A stretch of DNA of 32,756 nucleotides from Bacteroidota bacterium (GCA_023459355.1 JAEWUM010000031.1:1-32756); one strand, 5' to 3'. Shown: positions 8,199-16,450, counted from the stretch's first letter. Made by a program: numbers and translations. The notes: generated from the sequence alone by a model not told the origin.

Positions 8199-8268
8199 TG
8201 GTTAGTGGTTAGTGGTTAATTACCTATTCACTAACCACTAACCACTAACCACTATCCATTAACCACTA
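8195..8268. repeat. Inverted heptamer repeat (TTAGTGG / CTAACCA)
   Basis: Three TTAGTGG units run from 8195 to 8215 and CTAACCA-type units run from 8231 to 8268. The arms 8195-8217 and 8232-8254 are perfectly complementary over 23 bases with a loop of about 14 bases, so the RNA would form a very stable hairpin right at the asnA stop. There is no clean T-tract after it, although ACTATTTTTGC follows the last unit, so it might help termination. Confidence 0.85.
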
Positions 8269-8318
8269 TTTTTGCTGTTCTCACGGAATTATCGTAAATT
8301 CGCAAAAATTATTGTCGA

Positions 8319-8912
8319 ATGAATATAGATTTTAATAAAATGGATGGGTTAGTTCCTGCCATTATACAGGATGAGCTTACCTCCAAAGTGCTGATGCTCG
8401 GTTTTATGAATGAAGAAGCGTTTAATAAAACCAAAGAAACCGGTAAAGTAACTTTCTACAGCAGAACCAAAAAACGCCTTTGGACAAAAGGGGAGGAGAG
8501 TGGAAATTTTATGCATGTAGTTTCTGTTCTCACTGATTGTGATAATGATACGCTTTTAATCAAGGTGAAGCCGGTTGGCCCGGTTTGTCACACCGGCGCT
8601 GATACTTGCTGGAGTGAATCGAATCAGGGTGACTTTTTCTTTCTGAATTTTCTGCAAAAATTTATTCAACAACGCTTCGTTGAAATGCCCGAAGGTTCTT
8701 ATACCACCTCTTTGTTCAGTAAAGGCGTGAACCGCATGGCGCAAAAAGTTGGAGAAGAAGCTGTCGAAACAGTTATTGAAGCGACCAACGGGACCGATGA
8801 AATGTTTCTGTATGAAGCTTCAGATTTATTATACCACCTCATTGTGTTACTCACTTCCAAAGGCTATTCTTTAGATGATCTGGGTAGGGAATTGAAAAAG
8901 AGACATAAATAA
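8319..8912 (+). CDS. hisIE: Bifunctional phosphoribosyl-AMP cyclohydrolase / phosphoribosyl-ATP pyrophosphatase
   Basis: The 197-residue fusion performs steps two and three of histidine synthesis. Residues 1-105 are the cyclohydrolase: the metal site DCDND is at 73-77 and the zinc Cys are C90 and C97 in VCHTGADTCW, with TFYSRTKKRLWTKGEESG before it. Residues about 110-197 are the pyrophosphatase, with QKVGEEAVETVIEA carrying the acidic metal ligands and SDLLYHLIVLL in the last helices. The other his genes are not in the window. It lies downstream of the heptamer repeat hairpin and 20 bases before the FtsE-like gene. Confidence 0.96.
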   Translation: MNIDFNKMDGLVPAIIQDELTSKVLMLGFMNEEAFNKTKETGKVTFYSRTKKRLWTKGEESGNFMHVVSVLTDCDNDTLLIKVKPVGPVCHTGADTCWSESNQGDFFFLNFLQKFIQQRFVEMPEGSYTTSLFSKGVNRMAQKVGEEAVETVIEATNGTDEMFLYEASDLLYHLIVLLTSKGYSLDDLGRELKKRHK

Positions 8913-8932
8913 TCGCATTTATTTTGTAAATC

Positions 8933-9646
8933 ATGGAAAAGAAAATGCTGATTAAATACGAACATGTTGACATTTGCCAACAAGAGTTAACCGTACTGAG
9001 GGATGTGAACCTGGAAATTTATGCAGGTGAATTCATCTATCTGCTTGGTAAAGTAGGTAGTGGTAAAAGTACTTTTCTGAAATCGCTTTATAAAGAGGTT
9101 CCTGTTAGTGGTGGTACGGCTGAAGTGCTTTCATTCGATTTGAATGAAATAAAAAACAAGCAGATACCTTTTCTCAGAAGAAAAATAGGGATAGTTTTCC
9201 AGGATTTTCAGTTACTTACCGATCGTACCGTGAATGCCAATTTGGAGTTTGTATTGCGGGCAACGGGATGGAAAGAAAAAGATACCATTGAGGAGCAAAT
9301 TCAGATTGTACTTGCTCAGGTAGGCCTGAAAAACAAGGGTTATAAACGCCCCCATCAGTTGTCTGGTGGTGAACAGCAACGTGTGGCTATTGCCAGGGCT
9401 TTACTGAATTCTCCGGAAATTATTTTGGCTGATGAACCGACCGGGCACTTAGACCCGGAAACGGGACGCGATTTGATTGAGTTGTTATATGGAATCCGCT
9501 TGTCGGGTACCACCGTGATCATGGCCACGCATAATCACAGTTGGGTTAGTATGTATCCGGGACGTGTCATTCAGGTTGAAAATGAGCATTTAATTGATGC
9601 TACGCAACCCGGATATATCGGCACAGAATTTTCGGATGAAGAATAA
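8933..9646 (+). CDS. ftsE: FtsE-like ABC transporter ATP-binding protein
   Basis: The 237-residue ATPase carries Walker A GKVGSGKST (residues 39-47), signature LSGGEQQRVAIARAL, Walker B IILADEPTG, the D-loop HLD and the switch His in MATHNHSW. The Walker A with KVGSGKST is characteristic of the FtsE group in Bacteroidetes, which with FtsX controls peptidoglycan hydrolysis at the division site. No ftsX lies next to it here, so the pairing is inferred. It follows hisIE by 20 bases and precedes a small zinc-ribbon gene by 11 bases, so the three may be co-transcribed. It could instead be a LolD/MacB-type ATPase; FtsE is the best fit. Confidence 0.8.
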   Translation: MEKKMLIKYEHVDICQQELTVLRDVNLEIYAGEFIYLLGKVGSGKSTFLKSLYKEVPVSGGTAEVLSFDLNEIKNKQIPFLRRKIGIVFQDFQLLTDRTVNANLEFVLRATGWKEKDTIEEQIQIVLAQVGLKNKGYKRPHQLSGGEQQRVAIARALLNSPEIILADEPTGHLDPETGRDLIELLYGIRLSGTTVIMATHNHSWVSMYPGRVIQVENEHLIDATQPGYIGTEFSDEE

Positions 9647-9657
9647 CAGGTAATTGT

Positions 9658-9858
9658 ATGAAGAAAAAGCTTTGTCCGCAATGTAAGATTCACCGTTTCC
9701 GCGTGAAAAATGAGAGAGGTGATTCAGTGGTTGTGGTTGTAAATGAACGGCATGAAGTGATTCCCATTCATCCGGAAGAGTCGCTGGAAGGTTTTGACTT
9801 AACAGTATTATATTGCCTCGGATGTTCCTGGAAAGGTTCACCCAAGGCATTACTCTAA
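9658..9858 (+). CDS. Small four-cysteine zinc-ribbon protein
   Basis: The 66-residue product has CPQC near the N-terminus (residues 6-9) and CLGC near the C-terminus (residues 53-56), two Cys-X2-Cys knuckles that would bind one zinc ion. Between them is a beta-strand-rich stretch with VVVVVNERHEVIPIHPEESL. I do not recognise the family; similar short proteins occur in Bacteroidales next to ftsE-like genes as far as I recall. No signal peptide, so cytoplasmic. It begins 11 bases after the ATPase gene and ends 23 bases before the convergent proS stop. Confidence 0.7.
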   Translation: MKKKLCPQCKIHRFRVKNERGDSVVVVVNERHEVIPIHPEESLEGFDLTVLYCLGCSWKGSPKALL

Positions 9859-9881
9859 TTTTTTGATAATTTGCAGGGTTT

Positions 9882-11363
9882 TTAATAAGCCCTTGCAAAA
9901 ATTACCCTTTGTGCCGATGGTTTTCCGGTTACCACGCAAACTCCGGGTGTTTTATCTCCTTCAATCGGGATACAACGGATAGTTGCTTTGGTGTCTTCCT
10001 TGATTTTTTCTTCAGTTTCCGGTGTGCCGTCCCAATGACAAAGTAAAAAACCTCCTTTTTCAATTTCAATTTTAAATTCATCGTAGGAGTTCACTTCACG
10101 CGTAACGGATGCCCGGTAGTCAAGCGCTTTTTTGAAGATGTTCTGCTGAATGTCATTTAATAAGTCAGCAATGTAGTTCTCGATATTCTCAATGGAAACG
10201 GTTTCTTTGCTCAGGGTGTCCCTGCGTGCGACTTCAATGGTTCCGTTCTCAATGTCGCGTGCACCAATAGCCAAGCGCACCGGTACACCTTTTAATTCAT
10301 ATTCAGCAAATTTCCAGCCTGGTTTTTTAGTATCGTTATTATCAAATTTAACACTGATACCTTTGGCTTTGAGCGCAGAAATGATTGTATCTACTTTTTC
10401 GGTGATGGCCGACAGTTGCTCTTCGTTTTTGTATATCGGAACAATAACAACCTGAAAAGGCGCTAATTTGGGAGGTAATATCAAACCGTTGTCATCGGAA
10501 TGGGTCATGATCAATGCACCCATCAGGCGGGTAGAAACACCCCAAGAGCTTGCCCAGACATAATCCTGTTTGTTTGATTTGTCCACGAAAGTTACATCGA
10601 ATGCTTTGGCAAAGTTCTGGCCAAGGAAGTGTGAAGTTCCGGCCTGCAGGGCTTTGCCATCCTGCATTAATGCTTCAATGCAAAATGTTTCCAGTGCTCC
10701 CGCAAAGCGTTCATTGGCCGATTTGGTTCCTTTGATAACCGGTACCCCCATGAAATTTTCAGCAAAATCAGCATACACGTGCATCATCTTGATGGCTTCT
10801 TCCATGGCTTCCGTCTCCGTAGCGTGAGCAGTGTGACCTTCCTGCCAGAGGAATTCAGCAGTACGCAGGAACAGGCGGGTACGCATTTCCCAGCGAACCA
10901 CATTGGCCCATTGATTGACCAGAATAGGCAGGTCGCGGTACGACTGAATCCAGTTTTTATAGGTGTTCCAGATGATTGTTTCAGAAGTCGGACGAACAAT
11001 CAGCTCTTCTTCCAGTTTAGCTTCAGGATCTACAATAAGACCTTTACCTTCCGGACTGTTTTTTAGTCGGTAGTGTGTTACTACAGCACATTCTTTGGCA
11101 AAACCTTCCACATGGTCGGCTTCTTTACTTAAAAATGATTTAGGTATAAAAAGCGGGAAATACGCGTTCACGTGTCCGGTTTCCTTGAACATACGATCCA
11201 GTTCAGCCTGCATCTTTTCCCATATAGCATAGCCATAAGGTTTGATAACCATACATCCCCTGACGGCAGAATTCTCTGCCAAATCAGCTTTTAATACCAA
11301 ATCATTATACCATTGTGAGTAATTCTCACTTCTTGAAGTCAGTTCCTTGAGTTCTTTAGCCAT
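9882..11363 (-). CDS. proS: Prolyl-tRNA synthetase, short archaeal/eukaryotic-like type
   Basis: The 493-residue class II synthetase charges tRNA-Pro. It has motif 2 RWEMRTRLFLRTAEFLWQEGHTAH, motif 3 LIMTHSDDNGLILPPKLAP, a C-terminal anticodon-binding domain beginning PFQVVIVPIYK, and the final extra domain ending FARAY. It lacks the large editing insertion between motifs 2 and 3, which places it in the shorter type used in many Bacteroidetes. The RPTSE of motif 2 surroundings is intact. The start MAKELKELTSRSENYSQWYNDLV is typical of this group. It is convergent with the zinc-ribbon gene and follows cdd at a distance of 131 bases with its own -7 box. Confidence 0.97.
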   Translation of the reverse strand: MAKELKELTSRSENYSQWYNDLVLKADLAENSAVRGCMVIKPYGYAIWEKMQAELDRMFKETGHVNAYFPLFIPKSFLSKEADHVEGFAKECAVVTHYRLKNSPEGKGLIVDPEAKLEEELIVRPTSETIIWNTYKNWIQSYRDLPILVNQWANVVRWEMRTRLFLRTAEFLWQEGHTAHATETEAMEEAIKMMHVYADFAENFMGVPVIKGTKSANERFAGALETFCIEALMQDGKALQAGTSHFLGQNFAKAFDVTFVDKSNKQDYVWASSWGVSTRLMGALIMTHSDDNGLILPPKLAPFQVVIVPIYKNEEQLSAITEKVDTIISALKAKGISVKFDNNDTKKPGWKFAEYELKGVPVRLAIGARDIENGTIEVARRDTLSKETVSIENIENYIADLLNDIQQNIFKKALDYRASVTREVNSYDEFKIEIEKGGFLLCHWDGTPETEEKIKEDTKATIRCIPIEGDKTPGVCVVTGKPSAQRVIFARAY

Positions 11364-11442
11364 TTTTTATAATCTGAAATTCATCTGCATACATGTTTTA
11401 CAGGTTGAAAACATGATTTTTTGTTGTTCGAAAAAAGTGGTG

Positions 11443-11450
11443 CAAAGATA
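11443..11450 (-). promoter_or_regulatory. -7 element upstream of proS
   Basis: On the minus strand this reads TATCTTTG, a match to TAnnTTTG, 80 bases before the proS ATG. The bases directly upstream of it (11455-11480) are heptamer-like AATAGCG/AATAACT/AATAGCG, so the -33 region lies in repeat DNA and I see no clear TTG there. Confidence 0.5.
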
Positions 11451-11454
11451 ATTA

Positions 11455-11480
11455 AAAATAGCGAATAACTAATAGCGAAT
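11455..11480. repeat. Degenerate heptamer run (AATAGCG type)
   Basis: Successive units read AATAGCG, AATAACT, AATAGCG, then AATGGC. The same heptamer family occurs at 19304-19327 and, on the other strand, at 24230-24262. It fills part of the gap between cdd and proS. Confidence 0.6.
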
Positions 11481-11494
11481 GGCAGATCAGCATA

Positions 11495-11983
11495 TTAATG
11501 ATTCTGTTCTAAGCTTTTTTTTTCGAATCTCAGGGGTAAAAGCTGGGCTGCATTTTCGATGTGATAGATACATTCAGTACCGTACAGGTAGATATCTATC
11601 GGCTTTTCAAAGCGAGTCTCTGCTTCCAGCATCACTTGTCTGCAAGAACCGCATGGAGTTACCGGATAAGCCAGATAATGGTCTCCTGTATGTGCTGCTA
11701 TGGCAATTGCTCTAACAGGCACTTGGGGGAACTGCGCATTGGCATAAAATAGAGCAACTCTTTCTGCGCATAAGCCTGAAGGATATGCGGCATTTTCCTG
11801 GTTGTTACCAACAAACAATGCCCCGTTTTGAAGTAAAACTGCCGCTCCGACACGAAAGTTTGAATAAGGGGCATAAGCATTATCAACCTGTTCTTTTGCT
11901 TTGTTGATTAATACCTGAATTTCTGGTTCCAACTCAGTAAAACGGAAAATATTAACCCTGGTTTCTAAAATTTTCTGATCCAT
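11495..11983 (-). CDS. cdd: Cytidine deaminase
   Basis: The 162-residue enzyme deaminates cytidine and deoxycytidine in pyrimidine salvage. The zinc site is complete: C72 with the catalytic E74 in the LCAERVALF block, and C111 and C114 in PCGSCRQV. The N-terminal APYSNFRVGAAVL segment binds the nucleoside. The C-terminus after ENAAQLLPLRF is a short charged tail. It is the last gene of a minus-strand operon, 13 bases after the PorT-like gene; a link between salvage and an outer membrane barrel is not obvious, so co-transcription may be incidental. Confidence 0.95.
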   Translation of the reverse strand: MDQKILETRVNIFRFTELEPEIQVLINKAKEQVDNAYAPYSNFRVGAAVLLQNGALFVGNNQENAAYPSGLCAERVALFYANAQFPQVPVRAIAIAAHTGDHYLAYPVTPCGSCRQVMLEAETRFEKPIDIYLYGTECIYHIENAAQLLPLRFEKKSLEQNH

Positions 11984-11996
11984 GTGATTTTTTGCT

Positions 11997-12650
11997 TTAT
12001 TTATTAACTTGTATTAACCAACCTAAAGTGACCGAGCCGTGTATCAGGTTGGAATTATCGAAATAGTCCCTTCTGTCGTTTGAAAAAAGGTCGCTGGCGC
12101 TGAAATTTCCCCTGCCTTCAAGTTGTATCAGTTGGTTTTTTATTTTAAACATACAACCCAGTCCCAATGCCAGTCCATAATCGAACTTGTTTTGAATGGC
12201 TTGTACGTGTTGTTCATTTGTAGATGCCGGATTTATATTTTTAATTACGGTTTCATGCAGCAGATATCCGATTTTTGGTCCGATATTAAAGAAGAACCGT
12301 GCTTTATCTCCAAAATATATGTGCGTTAGGAAAGGAACTTCTATATAATCCAGTCTTTTCACAAATTTTTTTTCAGACTCACTCCAACCTCTTTGTACAT
12401 AATTGATCTCAGCCTGTAAGCCAAGACTTTTCTCGTTGATGTATCTGACAGTCAGACCGCCCTGATAAGCAAACAGAAAATCCTGATCAACCTGAGGTCT
12501 GAAATAAACCATTGAGGCATTAGGTCCTCCCGTGATACCTATATAGGTTTCACTTTTAAATTTGTTGTTTTGCGCATCAGCAAAAGATAAAAAGACAAGC
12601 AAAATGCTGATAATCCCGGCAATTCTATATTGAGTACGCTGTTGCATCAT
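11997..12650 (-). CDS. PorT-family outer membrane beta-barrel protein
   Basis: The 217-residue product has a signal peptide (hydrophobic about 10-24, cleavage after ADA), then a small beta-barrel of the PF13568 (OMP_b-brl_2) type: GITGGPNASMV, LGLQAEINYVQRGW, YIEVPFLTHIYFG, FFFNIGPKIGYLL, and the final strand GSVTLGWLIQV. The T9SS protein PorT/SprT belongs to this superfamily, but so do many unrelated barrels, and I cannot claim that this is PorT itself. Its ATG overlaps the end of the LysM gene by four bases, which indicates translational coupling with a cell-wall protein. Confidence 0.75.
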   Translation of the reverse strand: MMQQRTQYRIAGIISILLVFLSFADAQNNKFKSETYIGITGGPNASMVYFRPQVDQDFLFAYQGGLTVRYINEKSLGLQAEINYVQRGWSESEKKFVKRLDYIEVPFLTHIYFGDKARFFFNIGPKIGYLLHETVIKNINPASTNEQHVQAIQNKFDYGLALGLGCMFKIKNQLIQLEGRGNFSASDLFSNDRRDYFDNSNLIHGSVTLGWLIQVNK

Positions 12651-14260
12651 TCGTAGTGATTGATAAGTCTGTTGATATACCCTCCGGTTGCAGCTGCTTT
12701 TTCAAACTTCAGATTAGATTGAATACCTTCTCGCATCGGATAGCTTTCTGCCGGTGAGTTTTTTGTCGTTAATACCTCCCGGATGAAATACTGCATCAGA
12801 TCATAGCCTAATAAATCATACCTGGGGAGTTCACTGGAAGGTGTCCAGTCGAATAGTGATGAAAACTCATTGGTATATTGCTCGTATGCGGTTTCCGGGT
12901 ATTCGTTCTTGAAAACCGATAAATAGAAAGATCTGGGCTTTTCCAGTTTTGAATTTCGCCAGGAAAATGGTTCGTATATTTTCAGGTTTACAGAAGCTGA
13001 TAACCGTTTCAGTTCACTCAGGTACACACTCAGATTATTAATCCTGCCTGTATTGAAAAAAACAATATTTTCCCTCAGGGGATTTAAAGCTTGTCTGATG
13101 TGATGCAATGAGTCGGGATGCAGGTAAACCGTTTTAAATGACAGGTTTTCCGATTGCATGAGTTGCTTCAATGAACGTAGAAGTGCAAAGTTATCATCAT
13201 TCGGACTTGTATTATTAAGTTCTGCAAAAATAAAGTTGGTTTTATTCCCTTCATATTGAATGATTTCTTGTAGCTTTTTTAATTCAGTGTCTTGTCCGGG
13301 ATTAAACTGATAGAGGTAAGGATTCGTTTCGATGTCGATGATTTTGGATGAAAAAGGAATCAGGGTTTTTACTTTGTGCATGCGTGCAAAATCACCAATA
13401 ACGGAAATTTGGTTGGAGAATGCCGGTCCGACGATTAAATCCATTGTTGTCAGATTAGAATCCTGCAGTATTTCCATGATTTTCAAATCGGATTTTTCAG
13501 CATCGAATGTATGTATCTGGAAGTTTGTTCCTTCTTCTTTAGCTTGTTTTATAGCAATGAGCGCACCGGTGTAAAATTCGATAAAACGTTTGTCAGATGC
13601 ATCCTGTTTTTGATCCAGCATAAATGGCAGTAAAAAAGCAATCTTCAGATTATCAGGCTTTTTTAATCTGATATTATCTGTTGTTACCTTCTTGTCCTGC
13701 TTATGTTCAGTGGTTTCTTTCTTTACAACCTGATTGTTGTTTTGAGTGGCTGCTGATTTGCTTTCTTCCTTTTTCGCATCTACAGAAGTTGTTTGTTTTT
13801 CAGGAAGCGGGATTTTCAATATCTCACCGGTACGCAGCGAATTTTGTTTCAGATGAGGATTCATGGCTATTAGTTCTTCCTCGGTAATATTATACATTTT
13901 GCGTATCCGGAATATAGTTTGTTTTTTCTCAACTATATGTTCAATGTAATTTTTATCTGTTTTGTGTTCTTTTTTCACAGGGATGTATATCTCCATCCCA
14001 ACTTTTAACCCGTCTGTAATTTGCGGGTTAATTGCCCTGATTTCAGCCTCCGTTGTGTTGAAATTTTTACTTATTCTGTAAAAACCCTCTGCTGGTTGTA
14101 CTTTGTATACGATACACTCAACCCCGTTTACATTTTTTACAGGATAGGAAGGAGTTTGAGCAAAAAGCAAACATGACTGGAACATGAATGCAGCAACCAG
14201 TACAATCAGGAAACTTTGATGTCGCAAAGGGTGAATATATTTTGTAATATATGTCTGCAT
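12647..14260 (-). CDS. Two LysM domains fused to a periplasmic-binding-protein-like domain
   Basis: The 537-residue exported protein has a signal segment (hydrophobic about 17-34), LysM 1 (about 50-94, VYKVQPAEGFYRISKNF to GMEIYIPV), LysM 2 (about 106-152, HIVEKKQTIFRIRKMY to GEILKIPL), a low-complexity Lys/Thr/Gln linker to about 200, and a type 1 periplasmic-binding-like domain to the end, starting KIAFLLPFMLDQ with LIVGPAFSNQI. LysM domains bind peptidoglycan; the second domain resembles leucine-binding proteins and the C-terminal half of the PBP1A activator LpoA. A role as a cell-wall-anchored sensor or synthase activator is inference. It heads the operon with the PorT-like gene and cdd. 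A TACATTTG box lies 39-46 bases upstream on the minus strand. Confidence 0.8.
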   Translation of the reverse strand: MQTYITKYIHPLRHQSFLIVLVAAFMFQSCLLFAQTPSYPVKNVNGVECIVYKVQPAEGFYRISKNFNTTEAEIRAINPQITDGLKVGMEIYIPVKKEHKTDKNYIEHIVEKKQTIFRIRKMYNITEEELIAMNPHLKQNSLRTGEILKIPLPEKQTTSVDAKKEESKSAATQNNNQVVKKETTEHKQDKKVTTDNIRLKKPDNLKIAFLLPFMLDQKQDASDKRFIEFYTGALIAIKQAKEEGTNFQIHTFDAEKSDLKIMEILQDSNLTTMDLIVGPAFSNQISVIGDFARMHKVKTLIPFSSKIIDIETNPYLYQFNPGQDTELKKLQEIIQYEGNKTNFIFAELNNTSPNDDNFALLRSLKQLMQSENLSFKTVYLHPDSLHHIRQALNPLRENIVFFNTGRINNLSVYLSELKRLSASVNLKIYEPFSWRNSKLEKPRSFYLSVFKNEYPETAYEQYTNEFSSLFDWTPSSELPRYDLLGYDLMQYFIREVLTTKNSPAESYPMREGIQSNLKFEKAAATGGYINRLINHYE

Positions 14261-14298
14261 AATGAATGTGTTTCAAAGTTTGATTGAAGAATAGTATG

Positions 14299-14306
14299 CA
14301 AATGTA
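14299..14306 (-). promoter_or_regulatory. -7 element of the LysM-PorT-like-cdd operon
   Basis: The minus strand reads TACATTTG here, a good -7 box, 38 bases before the ATG. No TTG is seen at the usual distance. Confidence 0.5.
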
Positions 14307-14355
14307 CAAAAAAAATACTTCCTTAGGGGAGAAGCAGTAATAAATAGCATTTTTT

Positions 14356-14385
14356 TTTGTTATTAAATTGAAAAACGTACTTTTG
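14356..14385 (+). promoter_or_regulatory. Promoter of the type IX cargo-like gene
   Basis: TTTG at 14356-14359 and TACTTTTG at 14378-14385 with 18 bases between them. The ATG is 35 bases further on. Confidence 0.7.
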
Positions 14386-14420
14386 CAATTTAATTTATCA
14401 AGCGCAATATCAGGTTTAAT

Positions 14421-15743
14421 ATGATATCTGTCAAATTCAAAGAATCAAAGCTATCCGGACTTAAAATTTGGGGTTTAATGCTGTCGGTTGTATTCTCGAC
14501 CGGATTGTTTGCGCAGCAAATAAACGTGACCTCCGGCAAAGGGAAGGTTTATGCTCAATTTGAGAACCGCATTGATTACTTGGTCATGATGTATGAAATT
14601 ACTGCCACCTCGGAAATTTCAGTTTCTTTGCCTGACCCGGGTTTGACGGTGAACTGGTATCGCTATCCGGATCTTCAGTTTGTTAGCAACCAGCAGAGTA
14701 TCAGTCCCGATGACCACACCGGTTATCTGGCCAGCATTACCGGAACAGTAAACGGACAGCCCTACAATGAGGAAATAAGTGTTTGGGTAATTGATTACAA
14801 GTTATATCAGCCCACGCTAAATGTTTTGACAACGCCGGATCCTCAGACTTCTGTTTGTGACAAGCTGACTTTAACGCTTGATGGAGTAATTCCGGAAATG
14901 TATTATCTGACCCAAAATGGTTTAAAACACGTGCTGGATCGTAATTTTACGTTACAATATGAAACCCTGGAATGGAATGATGAATGGACTTCAAAACAAG
15001 TTGAAAAACAGCTTGTAGTTGATGATAATACTATTGAAATTGATGAACCGCCTTATAAAGATACCTATTTCAAGGTGACAGGAGATCAGTTTGCTGCTGA
15101 TTTAAATATCGCTTTGTCAACGATTCAGAGTTCACTGTATCAGGCAATCAGGGTTGTTTCAAAAATCAAAACTGAAGCTACTGTTCGCGTGGAAAAGCAG
15201 GAAGCCGATCGTCCGGAAAGCATTACCACCGTTTCAGGTTCAGCTCCGCTGGAAATTAATTTCACGGCAATCTCCAATGCTCCGGTTGCCAATTATTTCA
15301 GATGGGAGATTTCAACCGGCAACTCAGCTCCTTTTATCGTCAGAACAGGAGAGATTCACCGCTATATTTTTAATGAAGCGGGAACCTTTACGGTTAAGCT
15401 GGTGACTGAGAACGCCTATTGCAGTCATACCGATTCTGTGGTTATCAAGGTATCTGAGTCGGCGCTGTACGCCCCCAACGTGTTTACTCCAAACGGTGAC
15501 GGATTCAATGATGAATTCAGGGTAGCCTACAAATCCATCATTGAGTTTGATTGCTGGGTTTTTAATCGCTGGGGTTCTAAAATTTACCACTGGTCCGATC
15601 CGCAAAAAGGATGGGATGGTACCTACAAAGGCAAAGCTGTCCCGGAAGGAGCTTATTTTTACGTGATTAAGGCAAAAGGCTCGGATGGGATTGACTACAA
15701 CCTGAAGGGAGATGTTAATTTGCTCCGGGGGAGAAAACAATAA
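14421..15743 (+). CDS. Type IX secretion type B C-terminal domain protein with PKD-like domain
   Basis: The 440-residue protein has a signal peptide (cleavage likely after FAQ at about 32). The middle holds beta-rich segments including a PKD-like domain (about 275-345, SGSAPLEINFTAISNAPVANYFRWEIS to FNEAGTFTVKLVTENAYC). The last 90 residues are the gliding-motility-associated C-terminal domain (CHU_C, type B sorting signal): APNVFTPNGDGFNDEFR, WVFNRWGSKIYH, GWDGTYKGKAVPEGAYFYV. Such proteins cross the outer membrane by the type IX system. The N-terminal function is unknown. It is divergent from the LysM operon, with promoters for both in the 160-base gap. A hairpin starts five bases after the stop. 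Confidence 0.88.
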   Translation: MISVKFKESKLSGLKIWGLMLSVVFSTGLFAQQINVTSGKGKVYAQFENRIDYLVMMYEITATSEISVSLPDPGLTVNWYRYPDLQFVSNQQSISPDDHTGYLASITGTVNGQPYNEEISVWVIDYKLYQPTLNVLTTPDPQTSVCDKLTLTLDGVIPEMYYLTQNGLKHVLDRNFTLQYETLEWNDEWTSKQVEKQLVVDDNTIEIDEPPYKDTYFKVTGDQFAADLNIALSTIQSSLYQAIRVVSKIKTEATVRVEKQEADRPESITTVSGSAPLEINFTAISNAPVANYFRWEISTGNSAPFIVRTGEIHRYIFNEAGTFTVKLVTENAYCSHTDSVVIKVSESALYAPNVFTPNGDGFNDEFRVAYKSIIEFDCWVFNRWGSKIYHWSDPQKGWDGTYKGKAVPEGAYFYVIKAKGSDGIDYNLKGDVNLLRGRKQ

Positions 15744-15775
15744 AAAAGCAGAGACGTAACTAACTACGTCTCTGC
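15740..15775 (-). terminator. Terminator of tpx, shared with the convergent gene
   Basis: Arms 15748-15758 (GCAGAGACGTA) and 15765-15775 are perfectly complementary over 11 bases around a six-base loop. On the minus strand the hairpin is followed by TTTTTTATTG, so it ends tpx; on the plus strand only CCGCTT follows, so it is weaker in that direction. Confidence 0.85.
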
Positions 15776-15827
15776 CGCTTCACACATTAGAAAATGAACC
15801 GATTCACATCGGACATTATTTTTAATT

Positions 15828-16316
15828 TCAGAATTTCACTTCATAAACAGGTTCCTGCACAATTTCAGGTACCAGTTCGGTATAGGTAACTTTACCATTT
15901 TCGTCAATTGCCACAACTGAGCGGGCCATTAAACCGGCAAGGGGACCGTCAGTCATCAACACGCCATAATCAGTTGCAAAATTATTGTATCTGAAATCGG
16001 ATGCTGTAATTACGTTGTTCAGACCTTCTGCTCCGCAGAAACGACTTTGTGCAAAAGGTAAATCTTTGGATACACAAATTACAACGGTATTTTCTTTATC
16101 GGATACCCATTTGTTAAACTGACGTACAGACGTAGCACAAACACCTGTGTCTAAACTTGGGAAGATGTTTAATACTATACGTTTTCCTTTATAGTCTGCC
16201 AACGATATTTCGTTTAAACCTGCACCCACTAATTTGAAGTCGGGTGCTTTACTTCCTACAGCCGGTAATTGACCGTTGGTGTTGACTGCATTTCCTTTGA
16301 AAGTTATTTTTGCCAT
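15828..16316 (-). CDS. tpx: Thiol peroxidase (atypical 2-Cys peroxiredoxin)
   Basis: The 162-residue enzyme reduces hydrogen and organic peroxides using thioredoxin. The peroxidatic Cys60 is in SLDTGVCATSVRQFN and the resolving Cys94 in SRFCGAEGLNN, the pair typical for Tpx; a further Cys81 is in VVICVSKDLPFAQ. The N-terminus MAKITFKGNAVNTNGQLPAVGS is standard. Length is close to that of the E. coli enzyme. The gene stands alone, convergent with the type IX cargo gene, divergent from the GH13 gene across a 141-base gap containing a heptamer hairpin. Confidence 0.97.
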   Translation of the reverse strand: MAKITFKGNAVNTNGQLPAVGSKAPDFKLVGAGLNEISLADYKGKRIVLNIFPSLDTGVCATSVRQFNKWVSDKENTVVICVSKDLPFAQSRFCGAEGLNNVITASDFRYNNFATDYGVLMTDGPLAGLMARSVVAIDENGKVTYTELVPEIVQEPVYEVKF

Positions 16317-16380
16317 ATCGTAAATTTATTACTTGTTTTTTTATGTTCTGCTTTAATAACGCAATTGAGGGGATTTTGTT

Positions 16381-16388
16381 TATTTTTG
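16381..16388 (+). promoter_or_regulatory. -7 element upstream of the GH13 gene
   Basis: TATTTTTG matches TAnnTTTG. The nearest TTG (16365-16367) is only 13 bases upstream. A start near 16394 would place the whole heptamer hairpin at 16404-16450 in the 5' leader. Confidence 0.45.
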
Positions 16389-16403
16389 CAGAAAAAAATA
16401 TAA

Positions 16404-16450
16404 TAGTGGTCAGTGGATAGTGTTAATTATCCACTAACCACTAACCACTA
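16404..16450. repeat. Inverted heptamer repeat in the GH13 leader
   Basis: TAGTGGTCAGTGGATA (16404-16419) pairs with TATCCACTAACCACTA (16428-16443) at 15 of 16 positions, and a further ACCACTA unit ends eight bases before the GH13 ATG. It is built from the same AACCACT unit as the repeats at 8195 and 19359. Confidence 0.8.

Noticed and set aside
9870..9900. Hairpin at the proS end as terminator
   Set aside because: Arms TTTGCAGGG and CCCTTGCAAA pair with a bulge but overlap the proS coding end and have no T-tract in either direction.
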